Shown: piece by piece, positions 48,445 to 58,856 of the stretch
Numbering within the stretch: position 1 is the first letter of the stretch
How the letters are laid out: every line of letters begins with the position of its first letter
Notes under the pieces: model-generated
Database searches by the model: none
The model's input: only the letters and a program-made list of their open reading frames with translations
Told to the model about the DNA's origin: nothing
Assembly: GCA_905221345.1 (NCBI GenBank)
Contig: CAJNCW010000001.1
Span: 62,001-126,000, forward strand
Direction: 5' to 3'
From: a bacterium
GTDB lineage: Bacteria > Bacillota > Bacilli > Lactobacillales > Streptococcaceae
DNA: 64,000 nucleotides
Made by a program: the position numbers and the translations under genes

Positions 48445-51400
48445 AGCCCATTCCCTTTTTAACTGAGGAAGAAATTCAAAAACTGCAAGAAGCAGAAGCG
48501 AATTCGAGCAAGGAACAGAAGAAAACTGCCGAGCAAATTGAAGCCATTTATACGGCAAGGCAAAATGTCCTAGTTTCAGCGTCTGCTGGTTCAGGGAAGA
48601 CCTTTGTTATGGCCGAGCGCATTCTGGATCAATTGACGCGAGGTGTGGAAATCAGCCAACTCTTTATCTCGACCTTTACCGTCAAGGCTGCTACTGAACT
48701 AAAGGAGCGCTTGGAGAAAAAAATCAGCCAACAAATCCAAGAAAGTAGAGATGTTGATCTCAAACAACACTTGGGACGCCAGTTGGCAGATCTACCAAAC
48801 GCTGCCATTGGAACCATGGACTCCTTCACACAAAAATTCCTTGGCAAACATGGCTATCTGATTGATATCGCACCGAACTTCCGTATTTTGCAAAATGAAA
48901 GTGAACAGTTAATCTTAAAAAACGAAGTTTTTCATCAGGTTTTTGAAGAGCATTACCAAGGTGAGAATAAAGAGAAATTTAGCCGTTTGGTGAAGAACTT
49001 TGCTGGACGTGGCAAGGATGAACGAGGTCTGCGCCAGCAAGTCTACAAAATCTATGACTTTTTACAATCTACTAGCAGTCCCCAAAAATGGCTGAACGAG
49101 TCTTTTCTCAAAGGGTTTGAAGAAGCTGACTTTGCAAATGAAAAAAGCAAGCTAACTGAGCAAATCAAGCAGGCACTGTGGGACTTGGAAAGTTTCTTCC
49201 GTTATCATCTGGATAATGATGCCAAGGAATTTCCCAAAGCTGCCTATTTAGAAGCTGTTCAACAGGTTCTGGATGAAATTGGCTCCTTAAATCAAGAGTC
49301 CGATTATCAGGCTTATCAAGCCGTGCTTGCGCGTGTTGTCGCCATCTCGAAAGAGAAAAACGGTCGGGCTCTAGCTAACTCCAGTCGTAAGGCCGATTTG
49401 AAACCACTGGCTGATGCCTATAACGATGAGAGAAAGGTCCAGTTTGCTAAACTAGGAAAACTGGCGGACCAGATAACCATTCTCGACTACCAAGAGCGTT
49501 ATCATGAAGATACCTGGAATCTAGCTAAAACCTTCCAAACCTTTATGAGTAATTTTGTGGAGGCTTATCGAGAACGTAAACGCCATGAAAATACTTTTGA
49601 ATTTGCTGATATCAGTCATTTCACCATTGAGATTTTAGAGAATTTCCCACAAGTCCGCGAGGCTTATCAGGAGAGATTCCACGAAGTCATGGTCGATGAG
49701 TATCAGGATACCAACCACATTCAAGAACGAATGCTGGAATTGCTGTCGAATGGTCACAATCGTTTTATGGTGGGAGATATCAAGCAGTCTATCTACCGGT
49801 TCCGTCAGGCAGACCCGCAGATTTTCAATGAAAAATTCCAACGCTATGCGCAAAATCCTCAAGAAGGCAAGCTGATTCTCCTCAAGGAAAATTTCCGTAG
49901 TAGTTCAGAAGTGCTGTCTGCAACCAATGATGTTTTTGCACGCCTTATGGACCAAGAGATCGGCGAAATCAACTATGATAGCATGCACCAGCTTGTTTTT
50001 GCCAATACCAAACTGACTCCTAATCCAGACAATAAGGCAGAATTTCTCCTCTACGATAAGGACGATAGTGGGCAAGAGGAAGAAGAGAGCCAAGCAGAAA
50101 CGAAACTCACTGGAGAAATGCGTCTAGTCATCAAGGAAATACTGAAGCTCCATCAGGAAAAAGGTGTTGCCTTTAAAGAAATCGCACTTTTGACCTCCAG
50201 TCGCAGTCGTAATGACCAGATTCTACTTGCCCTGTCTGAGTACGGGATTCCTGTTAAAACCGACGGTGAGCAAAACAATTATCTCCAATCCCTAGAAGTA
50301 CAAGTCATGCTGGACACCCTTCGTGTCATCCACAATCCTCTGCAAGACTATGCCTTGGTTGCCCTGATGAAGTCTCCTATGTTTGGTTTTGATGAGGACG
50401 AGTTAGCACGTTTGTCCCTTCAGAAAGCAGAGGATAAGATCCAAGAAAATCTCTATGAGAAACTGGTCAATGCTCAAAAACAAGCAGCTAGCCAGAAAGA
50501 GTTAATTCATACAGCTCTAGCTGAAAAACTAAATCAGTTCATGGATATTTTGGATTCTTGGCGCCTGTATGCCAAAACCCACTCTCTCTATGACTTGATT
50601 TGGAAGATTTACAACGACCGTTTTTATTATGACTATGTTGGGGCTTTGCCAAATGGTCCAGCCAGACAGGCCAATCTCTACGCCCTAGCTCTTCGAGCTG
50701 ACCAGTTTGAAAAGAGTAATTTCAAGGGCTTGGCGCGTTTTATTCATATGATTAACCAAGTCTTGGAAGCTCAGCATGATCTTGCAAGCGTGGCTGTCGC
50801 ACCGCCAAAAGATGCAGTAGAACTCATGACTATTCACAAGAGCAAAGGGCTGGAGTTTCCTTACGTCTTTATCCTCAATATGGATCAGGACTTCAACAAG
50901 CAAGATTCGATGTCAGACGTCATTCTCAGCCGTCAAAAAGGGCTTGGTGTCAAATACATTGCCAAGGTGGAAACAGGAGCAGTGGAAGCACACTATCCTA
51001 AAACCATCAAACTCTCCATTCCTAGTCTGACTTATACGCAGAATGAGAAAGAACTACAACTGGCTAGCTATTCAGAGCAGATGCGTCTGCTGTATGTTGC
51101 CATGACGAGAGCTGAGAAAAAGCTCTATCTTGTCGGCAAGGGTTCTCGTGAAAAGCTAGAAGCTAAGGAATACCCAGCAGCAAACAATGGAAAATTAGAT
51201 AGCAATACTAGACTGCAAGCAAGAAATTTCCAAGATTGGATCTGGGCTATCAGCAAAGTATTTACCAAGGACAATCTCAACTTTAGCTATCATTTTGTTG
51301 GTGAAGACCAGTTGACCAGAGAAGCTATCGGAGAATTGGAAAACAAGAGTTCTCTACAAGATAGCTCTCAATCAAGCAACCGCCAGTCTGAAACGATTAA

Positions 51401-52094
51401 AGAAGCTTTGGAAATGCTGAAAGAGGTGGAATTTTACAATACTCTTCACCGCGCAGCCATTGAACTACCGAGTGTTCAAACCCCAAGCCAAATCAAGAAA
51501 TTCTACGAACCGGTTATGGATATGGAAGGGGTAGAAATTACTAACCAAACTCAATCAACTGAGAAGAAAATCAGCTTTGACTTACCAGATTTTTCAACTA
51601 AAGAAAAGGTAACTGGAGCTGAGATTGGTAGTGCCACTCACGAACTCATGCAGAGAATTGACCTTAGTCAGCAACCAACACTTGCTAGCCTGACAGAAAC
51701 TCTCAAACAAGTTCAGACTAGTCCAGCTGTGAGGGACAAGATCAATCTTTCTAAAATTCTCGCATTCTTTGACACACCACTTGGTCAGGAGATTCTCGCT
51801 AATACCGACCATCTCTACCGCGAGCAACCTTTCTCCATGCTCAAAAAAGACCAAAAGAGTCAGGAAGACTTCGTTGTTCGTGGGATTTTGGACGGCTATC
51901 TGCTTTATGAGGATCGTATCGTTCTTTTCGACTATAAGACAGACCGCTATGATGAGCCAAGTCAACTCATAGACCGCTATCGTGGTCAGTTAGCCCTATA
52001 TGGTGAGGCCTTATCACGAGCCTATTTGATTGAAAACATAGAAAAATACTTGATTTTGCTCGGCAAAGACGAGGTTCAAGTTGTAAAAGTATAA
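48441..52094 (+). CDS. rexA: ATP-dependent helicase/nuclease subunit A
   Basis: UvrD-type helicase with a C-terminal nuclease domain; with RexB it resects DNA ends up to Chi sites. 1217 aa. Walker [13 protein letters not shown] (about residue 47), Walker B VDEYQDTN, motif with [12 protein letters not shown], motif [15 protein letters not shown], and nuclease residues in [22 protein letters not shown]. The start overlaps the rexB stop. A BOX repeat begins 4 nt after its stop codon. Confidence 0.97.
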   Translation: MKPIPFLTEEEIQKLQEAEANSSKEQKKTAEQIEAIYTARQNVLVSASAGSGKTFVMAERILDQLTRGVEISQLFISTFTVKAATELKERLEKKISQQIQESRDVDLKQHLGRQLADLPNAAIGTMDSFTQKFLGKHGYLIDIAPNFRILQNESEQLILKNEVFHQVFEEHYQGENKEKFSRLVKNFAGRGKDERGLRQQVYKIYDFLQSTSSPQKWLNESFLKGFEEADFANEKSKLTEQIKQALWDLESFFRYHLDNDAKEFPKAAYLEAVQQVLDEIGSLNQESDYQAYQAVLARVVAISKEKNGRALANSSRKADLKPLADAYNDERKVQFAKLGKLADQITILDYQERYHEDTWNLAKTFQTFMSNFVEAYRERKRHENTFEFADISHFTIEILENFPQVREAYQERFHEVMVDEYQDTNHIQERMLELLSNGHNRFMVGDIKQSIYRFRQADPQIFNEKFQRYAQNPQEGKLILLKENFRSSSEVLSATNDVFARLMDQEIGEINYDSMHQLVFANTKLTPNPDNKAEFLLYDKDDSGQEEEESQAETKLTGEMRLVIKEILKLHQEKGVAFKEIALLTSSRSRNDQILLALSEYGIPVKTDGEQNNYLQSLEVQVMLDTLRVIHNPLQDYALVALMKSPMFGFDEDELARLSLQKAEDKIQENLYEKLVNAQKQAASQKELIHTALAEKLNQFMDILDSWRLYAKTHSLYDLIWKIYNDRFYYDYVGALPNGPARQANLYALALRADQFEKSNFKGLARFIHMINQVLEAQHDLASVAVAPPKDAVELMTIHKSKGLEFPYVFILNMDQDFNKQDSMSDVILSRQKGLGVKYIAKVETGAVEAHYPKTIKLSIPSLTYTQNEKELQLASYSEQMRLLYVAMTRAEKKLYLVGKGSREKLEAKEYPAANNGKLDSNTRLQARNFQDWIWAISKVFTKDNLNFSYHFVGEDQLTREAIGELENKSSLQDSSQSSNRQSETIKEALEMLKEVEFYNTLHRAAIELPSVQTPSQIKKFYEPVMDMEGVEITNQTQSTEKKISFDLPDFSTKEKVTGAEIGSATHELMQRIDLSQQPTLASLTETLKQVQTSPAVRDKINLSKILAFFDTPLGQEILANTDHLYREQPFSMLKKDQKSQEDFVVRGILDGYLLYEDRIVLFDYKTDRYDEPSQLIDRYRGQLALYGEALSRAYLIENIEKYLILLGKDEVQVVKV

Positions 52095-52097
52095 TTT

Positions 52098-52201
52098 ATA
52101 CTCTTCGAAAATCTCTTCAAACCACGTCAGCTTCACCTTGCCGTACTCAAGTACAGCCTACGGCTAGCTTCCTAGTTTGCTCTTTGATTTTCATTGAGTA
52201 T
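52098..52201. repeat. BOX element (boxA-boxC type)
   Basis: Bounded by ATACTC...GAGTAT inverted ends. It holds TCGAAAATCTCTTCAAACCA and CACGTCAGCTTCACCTTGCCGTA (boxA; close to the BOX-A1R primer complement) and GCTAGCTTCCTAGTTTGCTCTTTGATTTTCATTGAGTAT-like boxC sequence. boxB is missing. BOX elements are typical of S. pneumoniae and relatives; they form stable stem-loops and can change expression of neighbours. Confidence 0.88.
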
Positions 52202-52216
52202 TAGAAAGGAGACCTC

Positions 52217-53395
52217 ATGACACTTCCAGTTAGAAAATCTCTGCACGATGCGGTTTTACAGGCTTCAAAAGCCGATACTTGGGATCAAGCTACCAAGGAA
52301 TGGAATGAAGTTTCCTTGATTTTTAATGGCATTGGCCGTAGCAATTGCGTCTGTGGGAATGCCATAAAATACGCCTACGAACTCTTTAACGGAGTTACAG
52401 GCCAACGCCTCTTTCCGATTGGCAGCGATTGTGTTCGCCATTTTCATCGTATTAGCCTCGATCAGCAACTGGAAGAGGAGGAAAAACTACTCAGAAAAGT
52501 TGAAAACCTAACCAGAAAGGCTCAGAAAAAGGAAAAAATCAAGGTTAATAAAAGCGACTTTAACGAACGACTTTTAAAATGGTTTTGGGAAAAAGGTGTT
52601 TTCAAAGCCAATCGTGGCAATCAATTCGCGCCTGAGAAAGATTATCAGCTCTTCCTAGAGGTCTTTCAAGGCGGAAGTTGGACCAAGGCAGAGCCAAAGA
52701 AGAAGGCTCGTATGGAAGAAGTGCTGGAAAAGTGTATCAAACCTTTTTTACTTGGTAAGACAGATGACCAACTCTACCTTGTCAAACTAGGCAAGGAGAA
52801 AATTGACTACGAGCAGCATTTGCGGATTCAGGCAGAGAAAGAACGCAAGAAAAGAGATAAAATCGCCAAGCAATACGCTGACAACCTCATTCTTGCCATG
52901 GGACCTGCAGAGCGAGCCTATCAAGATTACTTTGGCTTTACAGAAACCTTGACCCTAGAAGAACGAAAATGGGAGAAAATCCTCTTTGGTAAGAATAGAG
53001 ACGAACGGGCTATCAAGGCTAAACAAAACCAGAAGGAGCTAGAAAAGGATCAGCGAATTGCGAATCAAGATCCGATTGAACGAAAGCAGAAGCAGACTTG
53101 GCTTCTTAATTCCTATTTTCGGGATTTGCCTGATGAAAAAGCCAAATTTGCTCGACTCTTACTAGAGCATCGAAAAAGTGGTGAGGTGCCCTTTTCAGAA
53201 GATTACTTATCTGAGCATCTCATCGACTTTTTCTACAAGATGAAAGCCTTTGAGTTTGAAATTGCACCAGAACAAGTCCGCGATTTTCTAAAAGAATGCC
53301 TTCAGGCAGAACATCTATCATCAGCACAAGAAAGCTGGATTAGAGGAATTCTCCTTAATTGCCTTCACCCGTTCTTAAATAGGTTACTTATATAG
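52217..53395 (+). CDS. Hypothetical protein with Cys-rich N-terminus
   Basis: 392 aa, GAAAGGAG upstream. Residues about 44-75 contain CVCG and GSDCVRHFH, a possible zinc site. The rest is highly charged with a Lys/Arg/Glu-rich helical middle (QKKEKIKVNK, AEKERKKRDKIAKQ) and likely coiled coils. No secretion signal. I do not recognise a function; a nucleic-acid-binding role would fit the basic composition and metal-like motif but is only a guess. Confidence 0.65.
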   Translation: MTLPVRKSLHDAVLQASKADTWDQATKEWNEVSLIFNGIGRSNCVCGNAIKYAYELFNGVTGQRLFPIGSDCVRHFHRISLDQQLEEEEKLLRKVENLTRKAQKKEKIKVNKSDFNERLLKWFWEKGVFKANRGNQFAPEKDYQLFLEVFQGGSWTKAEPKKKARMEEVLEKCIKPFLLGKTDDQLYLVKLGKEKIDYEQHLRIQAEKERKKRDKIAKQYADNLILAMGPAERAYQDYFGFTETLTLEERKWEKILFGKNRDERAIKAKQNQKELEKDQRIANQDPIERKQKQTWLLNSYFRDLPDEKAKFARLLLEHRKSGEVPFSEDYLSEHLIDFFYKMKAFEFEIAPEQVRDFLKECLQAEHLSSAQESWIRGILLNCLHPFLNRLLI

Positions 53396-53430
53396 AAAAA
53401 ATCCTACCTTGTCTATGCATGGTAGGATTT
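53395..53430 (-). terminator. Terminator of the PemIK operon
   Basis: AATCCTACC and GGTAGGATT form a 9-bp stem; on the minus strand a T run follows. It may also serve the convergent gene weakly. Confidence 0.75.
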
Positions 53431-53785
53431 AGGTATCTCCAAAGATGTACTGGTAAAGTTGGACAACTTTCTGAAAACATTGTGTGTCCATTCTAGTTAT
53501 TTTCTGAGCATTACGCATCCGAAAATCAAAGGTATATAGTTGAAATGGATTAACAGCGCCATCTACCTTATCCGACGAGACAGGAACGAGCAAGCCTTTT
53601 TCTGCCAAACGTTGTTGGCCATGAGTGATGGGACAGACAGCCACAAAACCAGTTTGCAAGGCATATTCTCTCCTAGAAACTACCAAGGCAGGTCGCCGTT
53701 TCTGGATTTCTCGACCGACTGATGGATCAAAGTCCAGCCAAATGATATCCTGCTTTTCAGGAATATAATCAGATTTCGCTATCAA
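53429..53785 (-). CDS. pemK: PemK/MazF family mRNA interferase toxin
   Basis: 118 aa. The family core is clear: DIIWLDFDPSVGREIQKRRPALVVS, FVAVCPIT and VNPFQLYTFDFR. MazF-type toxins cut mRNA at short sequences when free of antitoxin. It overlaps the antitoxin gene by about 17 nt, the usual arrangement for coupled synthesis. Confidence 0.9.
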   Translation of the reverse strand: MIAKSDYIPEKQDIIWLDFDPSVGREIQKRRPALVVSRREYALQTGFVAVCPITHGQQRLAEKGLLVPVSSDKVDGAVNPFQLYTFDFRMRNAQKITRMDTQCFQKVVQLYQYIFGDT

Positions 53786-53984
53786 TAATTTTTACCCATT
53801 GAAAATCATTTGTCATTCTTAAGTCAGCAATCCCATCAAAAGGATCTTTTAGCTTAGGAGCCAAGACAATAACCCCATCAACTCCTTTGTAGACAACCAT
53901 TTCTTGACCTTCTGTCATACCCAAATTTTTAGGAATAGTCACAGTGAGAGAATTTCCCACCTTCCGAGTCTTTACTGTATTCAT
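53769..53984 (-). CDS. pemI: PemI/MazE family antitoxin (AbrB-like)
   Basis: 71 aa from the start at 53984, which has GGAGG; the longer start at 54014 lies inside the promoter palindrome. N-terminal swapped-hairpin DNA-binding motif VKTRKVGNSLTVTIPKNLG, acidic C-terminus for toxin binding. Binds and neutralises the adjacent toxin and should repress its own operon. Confidence 0.9.
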   Translation of the reverse strand: MNTVKTRKVGNSLTVTIPKNLGMTEGQEMVVYKGVDGVIVLAPKLKDPFDGIADLRMTNDFQWVKIIDSEI

Positions 53985-54002
53985 CGCTCTACCTCCGCGA
54001 AT

Positions 54003-54043
54003 TTGTATATACAAAGTATATACCTAACAGCAAAAAAAGTCAA
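54003..54043 (-). promoter_or_regulatory. pemIK promoter and operator
   Basis: On the minus strand TTGACT (54038-54043) and TATACT (54015-54020) are 17 nt apart. A 12-bp palindrome TTGTATATACAA (54003-54014) abuts the -10 and a second GTATATAC (54016-54023) overlaps it, fitting autoregulation by the antitoxin complex. Confidence 0.82.
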
Positions 54044-54056
54044 GTAGATATAAATT

Positions 54057-54076
54057 TACATAAACTAAGTTATGTA
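54057..54076. repeat. Palindrome TACATAA-N6-TTATGTA, copy 1
   Basis: Perfect 7-bp arms with a 6-nt spacer, between the divergent pemIK and rbgA promoters. Confidence 0.6.
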
Positions 54077-54192
54077 TTATAGCGTAATTTTATTATAGTC
54101 AAAGCCTGTGCAAAAGCACTTAATTTATGATAAAATAGATGGTGAGAGAAAACGTTTTATTACGTTTTTTTAGTCGGAAGGGGAAAAATATT

Positions 54193-55044
54193 ATGGCTAC
54201 AATTCAATGGTTTCCGGGCCACATGTCTAAGGCTCGGCGACAAGTTCAGGAGAATTTAAAATTTGTTGATTTTGTGACGATTTTGGTGGATGCTCGGCTA
54301 CCTTTATCTAGTCAAAATCCTATGTTGAACAAGATTGTTGGGGATAAACCAAAACTCTTGATTTTAAATAAGGCAGACCTTGCTGATCCAGTAATGACAA
54401 AAGAATGGCGTCAGTACTTTGAATCACAGGGAATTCAAACACTGGCAATCAACTCCAAAGAGCAAGTAACTGTAAAAGTTGTTACTGATGCTGCTAAAAA
54501 GCTCATGGCAGACAAGATAGCTCGCCAGAAAGAACGCGGCATCAAAATCGAAACCTTACGTACCATGATTATCGGCATTCCAAATGCCGGCAAGTCAACT
54601 CTCATGAACCGTTTGGCTGGGAAAAAGATTGCAGTTGTCGGCAATAAACCAGGTGTTACCAAGGGACAACAATGGCTCAAAACCAACAAAGATCTTGAAA
54701 TACTAGACACACCAGGGATTCTCTGGCCTAAGTTCGAAGATGATACTGTCGCACTCAAACTAGCCCTAACTGGAGCAATTAAAGATCAACTACTCCCAAT
54801 GGATGAAGTGACCATTTTTGGTCTTGATTATTTCAAAAAACATTATCCAGAAAAGCTAGCTGAACGCTTCAAACAAATGAAAATTGAAGAGGAAGCGCCT
54901 GTTATTATTATGGATATGACACGTGCCCTCGGTTTCCGAGATGACTACGACCGTTTTTATAGTCTCTTCGTGAAGGAAGTCCGTGATGGAAAACTTGGTA
55001 ACTACACCTTAGATACATTGGACGATATTGATGACGACGATTAA
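54193..55044 (+). CDS. rbgA: Ribosome biogenesis GTPase RbgA (YlqF)
   Basis: Circularly permuted GTPase needed for late assembly of the 50S subunit. 283 aa from ATG 54193 ([11 protein letters not shown]); GAAGGGG upstream; the longer start at 54139 is not conserved. Permuted motif order is visible: G4 NKADL (about 59-63) precedes G1 GIPNAGKST (about 128-136), then G3 DTPG. C-terminal ANTAR-like RNA-binding region. rnhB starts inside its end. Confidence 0.96.
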   Translation: MATIQWFPGHMSKARRQVQENLKFVDFVTILVDARLPLSSQNPMLNKIVGDKPKLLILNKADLADPVMTKEWRQYFESQGIQTLAINSKEQVTVKVVTDAAKKLMADKIARQKERGIKIETLRTMIIGIPNAGKSTLMNRLAGKKIAVVGNKPGVTKGQQWLKTNKDLEILDTPGILWPKFEDDTVALKLALTGAIKDQLLPMDEVTIFGLDYFKKHYPEKLAERFKQMKIEEEAPVIIMDMTRALGFRDDYDRFYSLFVKEVRDGKLGNYTLDTLDDIDDDD

Positions 55045-55810
55045 AGAAATCAAGGAACTTCTTGCCACTGTTAAAGAATTAGACAATCCTCTTTTTCTTG
55101 AACTGGAAAAGGATAGCCGAACAGGAGTTCAAAAGGAAATCAGCAAGCGTAAAAAAGCTATTCAGGCTGAACTAGATGAAGACCTTCGTTTGGAATCCAT
55201 GCTTTCCTACGAAAAAGAGTTTTACAAGCAAGGATTGACTCTAATTGCAGGTGTTGACGAGGTTGGTCGTGGTCCACTCGCTGGCCCTGTAGTCGCTGCA
55301 GCCGTTATTTTACCAAAAAATTGTAAGATTAGAGGCCTCAACGATAGCAAAAAAATCCCTAAAAAGAAACATTTGGAAATTTATCAAACTGTTCAAGAAC
55401 AGGCCTTATCAATCGGTATTGGTATCATGGATAATCACATCATTGACCAAGTCAATATCTATGAGGCGACCAAACAGGCCATGAAAGAAGCAATCTTCCA
55501 GCTAAACCCACAACCTGAGCATCTCTTGATAGATGCCATGAAACTGGAGTTACCAATTTCACAAACCTCCATTATCAAAGGAGATGCTAACTCCCTCTCT
55601 ATCGCAGCTGCATCTATAGTGGCCAAGGTGACACGGGATGAATTGATGAAGCAATACGATCAGCAATATCCTGGCTATGATTTCACGGCTAATGCAGGCT
55701 ATGGAACAGCTAAACACCTAGAAGGGCTGGAAAAACTAGGTGTCACCCCAATTCACCGAATCAGTTTTGAACCAGTCAAATCACTGGTTTCAGCAAAGAA
55801 AGACAAGTAA
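55031..55810 (+). CDS. rnhB: Ribonuclease HII
   Basis: Removes ribonucleotides misincorporated in DNA and cleaves RNA-DNA hybrids. 259 aa. Catalytic segment [20 protein letters not shown], then [14 protein letters not shown] and the fourth acidic residue in [13 protein letters not shown] 55031 overlaps the rbgA end by 14 nt; an in-frame TTG at 55028 is less likely. Operon with rbgA is common in Firmicutes. Confidence 0.96.
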   Translation: MTTIKEIKELLATVKELDNPLFLELEKDSRTGVQKEISKRKKAIQAELDEDLRLESMLSYEKEFYKQGLTLIAGVDEVGRGPLAGPVVAAAVILPKNCKIRGLNDSKKIPKKKHLEIYQTVQEQALSIGIGIMDNHIIDQVNIYEATKQAMKEAIFQLNPQPEHLLIDAMKLELPISQTSIIKGDANSLSIAAASIVAKVTRDELMKQYDQQYPGYDFTANAGYGTAKHLEGLEKLGVTPIHRISFEPVKSLVSAKKDK

Positions 55811-55822
55811 GAGGAAATGATT

Positions 55823-57373
55823 ATGGAGGAACAGTCAGAAACACTCAGTTCCAAGAAAGAATTCGCCTTTGCCTCAAGCACCATATTATCCCAAGTTGGG
55901 CGAGGGGTTATTGTCGGTCTCGTCGTCGGACTAATTGTCGGATCCTTTCGGTTTTCAATCGAAAAAGGCTTCCACTTGATACAAGGACTCTATCAAGATC
56001 AAGCGCACCTAGTGCGCAATCTTTTTATCATTGTCCTATTTTATGTAATAGTTTGCTGGCTCAGCGCTAGATTAACTCGATCGGAAAAAGACATCAAGGG
56101 TTCAGGAATTCCTCAAGTCGAAGCCGAACTAAAGGGACTGATGGCTCTTAACTGGTGGAGTGTCCTCTGGAAGAAATATGTACTAGGGATTCTGGCTATT
56201 GCCAGTGGCCTTATGCTAGGTCGAGAAGGTCCAAGCATTCAACTTGGGGCTGTTGGTGGTAAAGGTATTGCCAAGTGGCTCAAATCCAGCCCAGTAGAGG
56301 AACGTTCCCTGATTGCTAGTGGAGCTGCTGCAGGTTTAGCCGCTGCCTTTAATGCACCGATTGCAGGCCTCCTCTTTGTTGTAGAAGAAGTCTATCACCA
56401 TTTTTCACGCTTTTTCTGGGTCTCAACTCTAGCAGCCAGCATCGTAGCAAACTTTGTCTCATTACTCATATTTGGCTTAACACCTGTTCTGGATATGCCA
56501 GACAACATTCCTCTCATGACCCTAGACCAGTATTGGATTTACCTCCTTATGGGATTTTTTCTCGGACTTTCTGGTTTTTTCTATGAGAAAGCTGTACTCA
56601 ATGTTGGTCAAGTTTATGATTGGCTTGGTAAAAAAATTCATTTGAATAAAGCTTATTATCCAATCCTAGCCTTTATCCTCATCATACCAGTCGGGATTTT
56701 CTTGCCACAAATCCTTGGTGGTGGAAATCAGGTCGTTCTTTCTTTGACTGAGCAAGATTTTAGTTTTCAGGTTCTATTAGCTTACTTTCTGATTCGCTTT
56801 ATTTGGAGCATGATTAGTTATGGAAGTGGTCTCCCAGGGGGAATTTTCCTACCCATTCTGGCTCTCGGTTCCTTACTTGGTGCCCTAGTTGGTGTCATTT
56901 GTGTCAACCTTGGGCTTGTCAGTCAAGAGCAATTTCCTATATTTGTCATTTTAGGAATGAGTGGCTACTTTGGGGCAATTTCCAAGGCTCCCTTAACTGC
57001 CATGATCCTCGTAACTGAGATGGTTGGGGATATTCGCAACCTCATGCCACTGGGTTTAGTGACCTTAGTAGCCTACATCGTCATGGATCTGCTCAAGGGT
57101 GCTCCAGTCTATGAGGCCATGCTAGAAAAAATGCTGCCAGAAGAAGCGACAGATGAAGGAGAAGTCACTCTCATAGAAATCCCTGTGTCTGACAAAATCG
57201 CTGGAAAACAGGTTCACGAGCTCAACTTGCCACATAACGTACTCATCACCACTCAAGTCCATAATGGCAAAAGCCAAACAGTTAACGGCTCAACTAGAAT
57301 GTATCTGGGTGATATGATTCACCTGGTGATTCCAAAAAGTGAAATTGGAAAAGTCAAAGATTTGTTGTTGTAG
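55823..57373 (+). CDS. CLC chloride channel/antiporter with C-terminal RCK-type domain
   Basis: 516 aa from ATG 55823, 7 nt after GAGGA (an ATG at 55817 is too close). CLC selectivity motifs are GSGIPQVEAEL, GREGPSIQLG (the gating Glu present, so probably an H+/Cl- exchanger) and GSGLPGGIFLPI. Many membrane helices up to about residue 435, then a TrkA-C-like cytoplasmic domain of about 75 residues. Third gene in the rbgA-rnhB run. Confidence 0.93.
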   Translation: MEEQSETLSSKKEFAFASSTILSQVGRGVIVGLVVGLIVGSFRFSIEKGFHLIQGLYQDQAHLVRNLFIIVLFYVIVCWLSARLTRSEKDIKGSGIPQVEAELKGLMALNWWSVLWKKYVLGILAIASGLMLGREGPSIQLGAVGGKGIAKWLKSSPVEERSLIASGAAAGLAAAFNAPIAGLLFVVEEVYHHFSRFFWVSTLAASIVANFVSLLIFGLTPVLDMPDNIPLMTLDQYWIYLLMGFFLGLSGFFYEKAVLNVGQVYDWLGKKIHLNKAYYPILAFILIIPVGIFLPQILGGGNQVVLSLTEQDFSFQVLLAYFLIRFIWSMISYGSGLPGGIFLPILALGSLLGALVGVICVNLGLVSQEQFPIFVILGMSGYFGAISKAPLTAMILVTEMVGDIRNLMPLGLVTLVAYIVMDLLKGAPVYEAMLEKMLPEEATDEGEVTLIEIPVSDKIAGKQVHELNLPHNVLITTQVHNGKSQTVNGSTRMYLGDMIHLVIPKSEIGKVKDLLL

Positions 57374-57382
57374 TACCGTTTT

Positions 57383-57402
57383 TACATAATTTATTTTACG
57401 TA
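57383..57402. repeat. Palindrome TACATAA-N6-TTACGTA, copy 2
   Basis: Same 20-bp design with one arm mismatch, 24 nt before the CPBP start codon. Confidence 0.55.
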
Positions 57403-57425
57403 AAATATTATTGAAAGGATTTTCT

Positions 57426-58175
57426 ATGAAAAGAAATAAGGCAATTGCGGTATATTTGCTAGGCACATTTAGCCAGTTAGTATCAGTTTGTCTCCTTTTC
57501 TTTCTCTTGAATCATTTTTCTGTTCAGTCCAATTCCAATCTATTATCTATTTTAGGAATCTTTCTAGGTGGCATTTCTTCAGCTCTTTGGGGAATAATTG
57601 TTGCAAATCACTATTTTCATATTCATTTTAAGAAGATTGTAAACGATTTTTTTAACATTCATACCAGTTATAAACACTATTTATTATCTTTTTTCCTTAT
57701 TATTATCCTTGATTATTCTTTTCTAATGTTTGGTGGAAAAATAATAGAATTTAGCTGGTATCTCCCATTTTTAATGTTCTTCAAATTTATTGTCTTTGGT
57801 GGTATAGAAGAGATTGGATGGCGATATGTTTTTCAACCAATCTTACAAGAGAAGCTACCATATTTTTACTCAACAATTCTAACCTTTTTCAGCTGGGCGA
57901 TTTGGCATCTGTTGTTCTTTTATATAGATGGTTCCCTAGCAACACTGCAAACTCTACCGTTTTTATTTGGATTGCTGACGAATTCTTTCATACTTTCAGC
58001 TCTTTATAACAAAACAAAGAATCTCTGGATTTGCGTTATGACACATTCGATCATTAACGTCTTGTCTCAGCTAACCATAGATACTAATCGATACGAAACC
58101 TACCTAATCAAAATTTTCGTCATCTTGGTATCCTGCTATATGGTAATACATAAAAAAGATGAGTATAATCGGTAG
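57426..58175 (+). CDS. CPBP family intramembrane metalloprotease-like protein
   Basis: 249 aa, about seven hydrophobic segments. Motifs GGIEEIGWRYVFQ (EExxxR), FSWAIWHLLFF (FxxxH) and MTHSIIN mark the CPBP family. ATG 57426 has GAAAGG; the TTG at 57411 is not used. Lower GC than flanking housekeeping genes. No bacteriocin-like ORF is beside it, so substrate or immunity role is open. Confidence 0.87.
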   Translation: MKRNKAIAVYLLGTFSQLVSVCLLFFLLNHFSVQSNSNLLSILGIFLGGISSALWGIIVANHYFHIHFKKIVNDFFNIHTSYKHYLLSFFLIIILDYSFLMFGGKIIEFSWYLPFLMFFKFIVFGGIEEIGWRYVFQPILQEKLPYFYSTILTFFSWAIWHLLFFYIDGSLATLQTLPFLFGLLTNSFILSALYNKTKNLWICVMTHSIINVLSQLTIDTNRYETYLIKIFVILVSCYMVIHKKDEYNR

Positions 58176-58240
58176 CTGATTTTGTTGGAAACAGTATTAT
58201 TCTTTGGAAAAGTTATTTGCTAAGGAGGACATACATCATA

Positions 58241-58678
58241 ATGAAAATACTCGATGTTTTATATAATTTTTATGGTGATTTTGATTTCATTGAAGAAAAA
58301 TACAATGAAAAATACGAAGGTATTCTTATCAATATAAAGGAAGAGCAAGGGTATAAAAGATGCCGCTTGGCAAAAAGAACACCAAAAAAAGAAGGATATT
58401 TTACAGTTTTTTGGAAAAAAGATCAAAACAACAAGAACATTCCTTATACCAATGAGGACTTAGGAAATGAACTTATAATCGTTATCATTGATAATGATAA
58501 GAGGGGACTATTCATTATTCCAAACGAGGTGGCTATTCGTAAAAACATTCTGTCGACAAAAGATAGCAATGGAAAAATGTCTATGCGATTTTATCCTCCT
58601 TGGTGCTCAAATTTAAATACAACAGCTCGAGCAACACAAAAATGGCAATTGCAATATTTTAGAGAAATTGAAATATAA
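58241..58678 (+). CDS. MepB family protein
   Basis: 145 aa, preceded by AAGGAGGAC. Sequence features (EGILINIKEEQGYKRCRLAKRTPKKEGYFTVFWKK, RGLFIIPNEVAIRKNILS, MRFYPPWC) match the MepB family, named from the Staphylococcus aureus mepRAB operon but without a known biochemical role. AT-rich. No MepR- or MepA-like gene is adjacent. Confidence 0.85.
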   Translation: MKILDVLYNFYGDFDFIEEKYNEKYEGILINIKEEQGYKRCRLAKRTPKKEGYFTVFWKKDQNNKNIPYTNEDLGNELIIVIIDNDKRGLFIIPNEVAIRKNILSTKDSNGKMSMRFYPPWCSNLNTTARATQKWQLQYFREIEI

Positions 58679-58702
58679 ACATATTGCCGGATTACATACA
58701 CA

Positions 58703-58749
58703 CAAAAGACCTGTTTCTTATGATTGTGGAACCAGGTCTTTGTTTTTTC
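58703..58749 (+). terminator. Terminator after the MepB-like gene
   Basis: AAAGACCTG and CAGGTCTTT form a 9-bp stem followed by GTTTTTT. Confidence 0.82.
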
Positions 58750-58774
58750 TAGAATCCATCAAACACTTATAACA

Positions 58775-58805
58775 TCTTTCCGAAAAACTATAATTTTCTT
58801 GAAAA
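58775..58805 (+). other. difSL-like chromosome dimer resolution site
   Basis: A 31-bp site, TCTTTCCGAAAAACTATAAT plus TTTCTTGAAAA, about 50 nt before xerS. Its sequence and position match the single-recombinase difSL sites of streptococci and lactococci, on which XerS acts. The gene-strand switch just to the right supports a terminus location. Confidence 0.8.
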
Positions 58806-58856
58806 ATATATAAGTCTATGCTATACTACTAGTAGACTTAATTATGGAGAAAATAC

